Below, piece after piece: positions 52,601-55,600 of a DNA stretch of 64,000 nt (positions within the stretch are counted from its first letter, which is position 1; each line of letters begins with the position of its first letter). Below the pieces are notes generated by a model, which saw only the letters and a list, made by a program, of their open reading frames with translations, ran no database searches and was not told where the DNA came from. The DNA comes from Lamellibrachia satsuma. Its lineage: Eukaryota > Annelida > Polychaeta > Sabellida > Siboglinidae. The stretch is taken from assembly GCA_033239005.1 (NCBI GenBank), contig BSQZ01000001.1:839501-903500 (forward strand). The letters are read 5' to 3'. The translations under genes were made by a program, and so were the position numbers.

Positions 52601-55600
52601 CTATGTACAATCCGTATGTGAAATGAGGTTCCTGTAAAATGTATACGAAACCTGCGCTCGACTTCGGTGCATGCAACCTTTGGTGACAACTTCCGGAAGC
52701 TCATTGCACCAGACGCATTCTGGGTTAAATTTGCAGGACTCCTCATCTTTGTATTGCACACAGTAATCAACATCTGACTGTTGAAACGATGTGTCATTCT
52801 AAAAACAAACAATGTCATTAAAGTGAGACATGGCAGGTCGATCGGATATTTTTTATTTGCTTAGTTAGTGCAATTTTTTTCTGCCCAAACTGTAGAGTGG
52901 GTCTTACTGAGTAAACAATATGTTTAACTGTTTTGCCAGACCCAAACAAAATGGCCACCATTTTGAACATATATTGGCAAATGAAGAATCATTGCCACTC
53001 TTTATTGAACAAAGATATCAATATAATTCTTTATTGAACAAAGATATCATTATAATTCTTGCAGAACCATCTTCTGTAAACACTATAACACAACTATAAA
53101 AAAGCAGTTTTGATTTATTTATTTGTATCTTCCGAAAAAACACCTTATTTTTTGGCAACAAATACCTATACCTATACCTATGTACCATTTAATGTTTCCT
53201 GATAGTTGTATAGACAAAAATAAGCTGAATACAACACTCTAAACCTTATTTTGTCAGCGTAATTGCTTCCAGAGATAGCCTTCTTCCTAACAGAACATGG
53301 TTTTGAGAAAATGTCCATCAAAGATTGAATAACAGTATTTATTACTAGAAATAGTCACAACTAGCAAGGTATTGCCAAAGGCAGGAACAGCAACATGTGA
53401 AAACCTTCCTTTGGCAAGATCGCTTCTATCCATGAATGAAATTTATTTAGAGATATGCAATTGTTATAAAAGTGAACTTTATGTATAGTAAACATACAAA
53501 CCTATCAGAATATGGTGTTAGCACATTTTGAGTAATAAAAAAGCCATTTAACTTGGCATGTCTCCTCTTGTTGCAAGTTCTAATTTGTTTTGTAAAAGCA
53601 AGTTTTAGCCAAATAAAATATCTTCATGGTAACACAATCCAAGACTTTACACATACAGATTTTATATTTGTAAATAATTGTGATAATTCACAGTGTTCTC
53701 GCAGCTGGTTCATCTAATTTTGATCGCACCATTTTGTGATACCAGTATATCTGCCAGGAGGCACACTTTCACAAAGTGTTTGATGAATATTACGTAACTT
53801 GGAACAACAATAGAAAACATGCACAGTGTTGCGTACAATTGTACATAACTTGGAACAACAATAGAAAACATGCATGGCGTTGCGAACGATTGTACATAAC
53901 TTGGAACAACAGTAGAAAACATGCATAGCATTGCCAACTGCCAACAATTGTACATAACTTGGAACAACGACAGAAAAGATGCATAGCATTGCCAACAATT
54001 GTACATAACTTGGAACAACACTAGAAAACATGCCAACAATTGTACATACTAATTCTTAATTCCCGAATGAGGTAATCATTCTAACAAAGAGCTTTAGAGA
54101 TATTAGAGAGGCAAACAGATTATGCCCATAATGACTGCATATTTACCAAACTGTGCCATTTGTTAATACTTAAGAAACTAGTGGTGTTTGGTAGGTATGT
54201 TTTAACTAGTGTCTTAATTTTTTTTAATAGGCTATATAACATTTAGATATCTATAAATGCAAGTAGAACATATATACCTGATTCCTGGCGACTGCCTGTG
54301 GTACGGTGAAGGCAAGTAGGTCACCGAGTACATTGCCACGGTAACCACCAACAACTAGCAAAGAGTTGCCAAAAGCAGGAACAGCAACATGTGAAAACCT
54401 TCCTTTAGTAGGATCGCTTCTAGAAACTGAAACATAATATGTTGGTACAGTTAGGCCATGGTTGGCGTAATCAGTCATGACTAACTGTTCAATTTGTACA
54501 TATCTGGCAATATTCTAAATAATTTTAGTTACCAACAATTATACATAAATACAGATTACAAGTATGCTACCAAAATGTGTTTAATTAATTATCTAGATTG
54601 CCCAAATACTGCAGGGCATCAGGCATGTTTACTGAGAGACACATTCTGGAGTGTAAAGCTGTCATTTGAAACATTGCATATACATTTATGACACTTTTAA
54701 ATAATAAAAAAGGAAAACTGTAATGATTACTGACATTTCGTGGAGAGGCAGGTTAAGGCGACAATGGATAGTTCCTATATATGTACATAATGTGTGTGCA
54801 TGTGTGCATGCGTGCGTGTGTTTGCGAATATGGACTTTTATACATGTATCATTGTGTATTTGAGTCTAAATTATATGTGTATTTGACTCTGAATTGAAAA
54901 ATTAATATTACTACTACTGCAGGTACCTGCTGAATTGGCCTCTAGTGATTTATAGTGGGCCCATGTGTGACATCCAAGATGGTAGAAGTAGATCTGGTGG
55001 TCGTAACAGATCTCCTCTTCGTGGTGTATGTGCGCGTTGCCGCCATGAATAACCATGTAGTTGCCCATGATGGCAGCACCGTGGAATGCGCGGTCTTTGG
55101 GTGCATCTAACTCGTGGAAGTACAGCCGAGACCAGTAGTTCTCCACTATGTGATACGTGTGCAGAATATTTGTGCGCTTTGGAAACTTGGCGTAATCAGG
55201 AAGGAAGCCACCAAAGAAGAGGATGGACAACGAACTGGGGTGATAGACGGCGGAGTGGCCCACGAGGCGCCTGTTCGCTATCTTACCCCCTCGTGGTTCG
55301 ACTCGTTCCCATTCAGTGGCGTTGCGAAAATCGATTCTGTACATGTCTGACAGAAAGTGTCCGTTCACTGTTCTGCCACCAAATAGATACAGCCAACGAC
55401 CATCGACAAATGTCAGCGTGTGACTGGCGACACCTAGTGGACGTATATCACTGCTGGCGGCCATTAACGTCCAGTGATGGTTGGTAACGTTGTAGAACCA
55501 CAGTTCGTTGCTGTGTGTCTTGTTCTCAAGGATGCCGCCGAATACAAAGAAATTTCCATCTGTCTCAGCAATGGCGTGTTCGTGTCGGGCTTCCGGCCAC

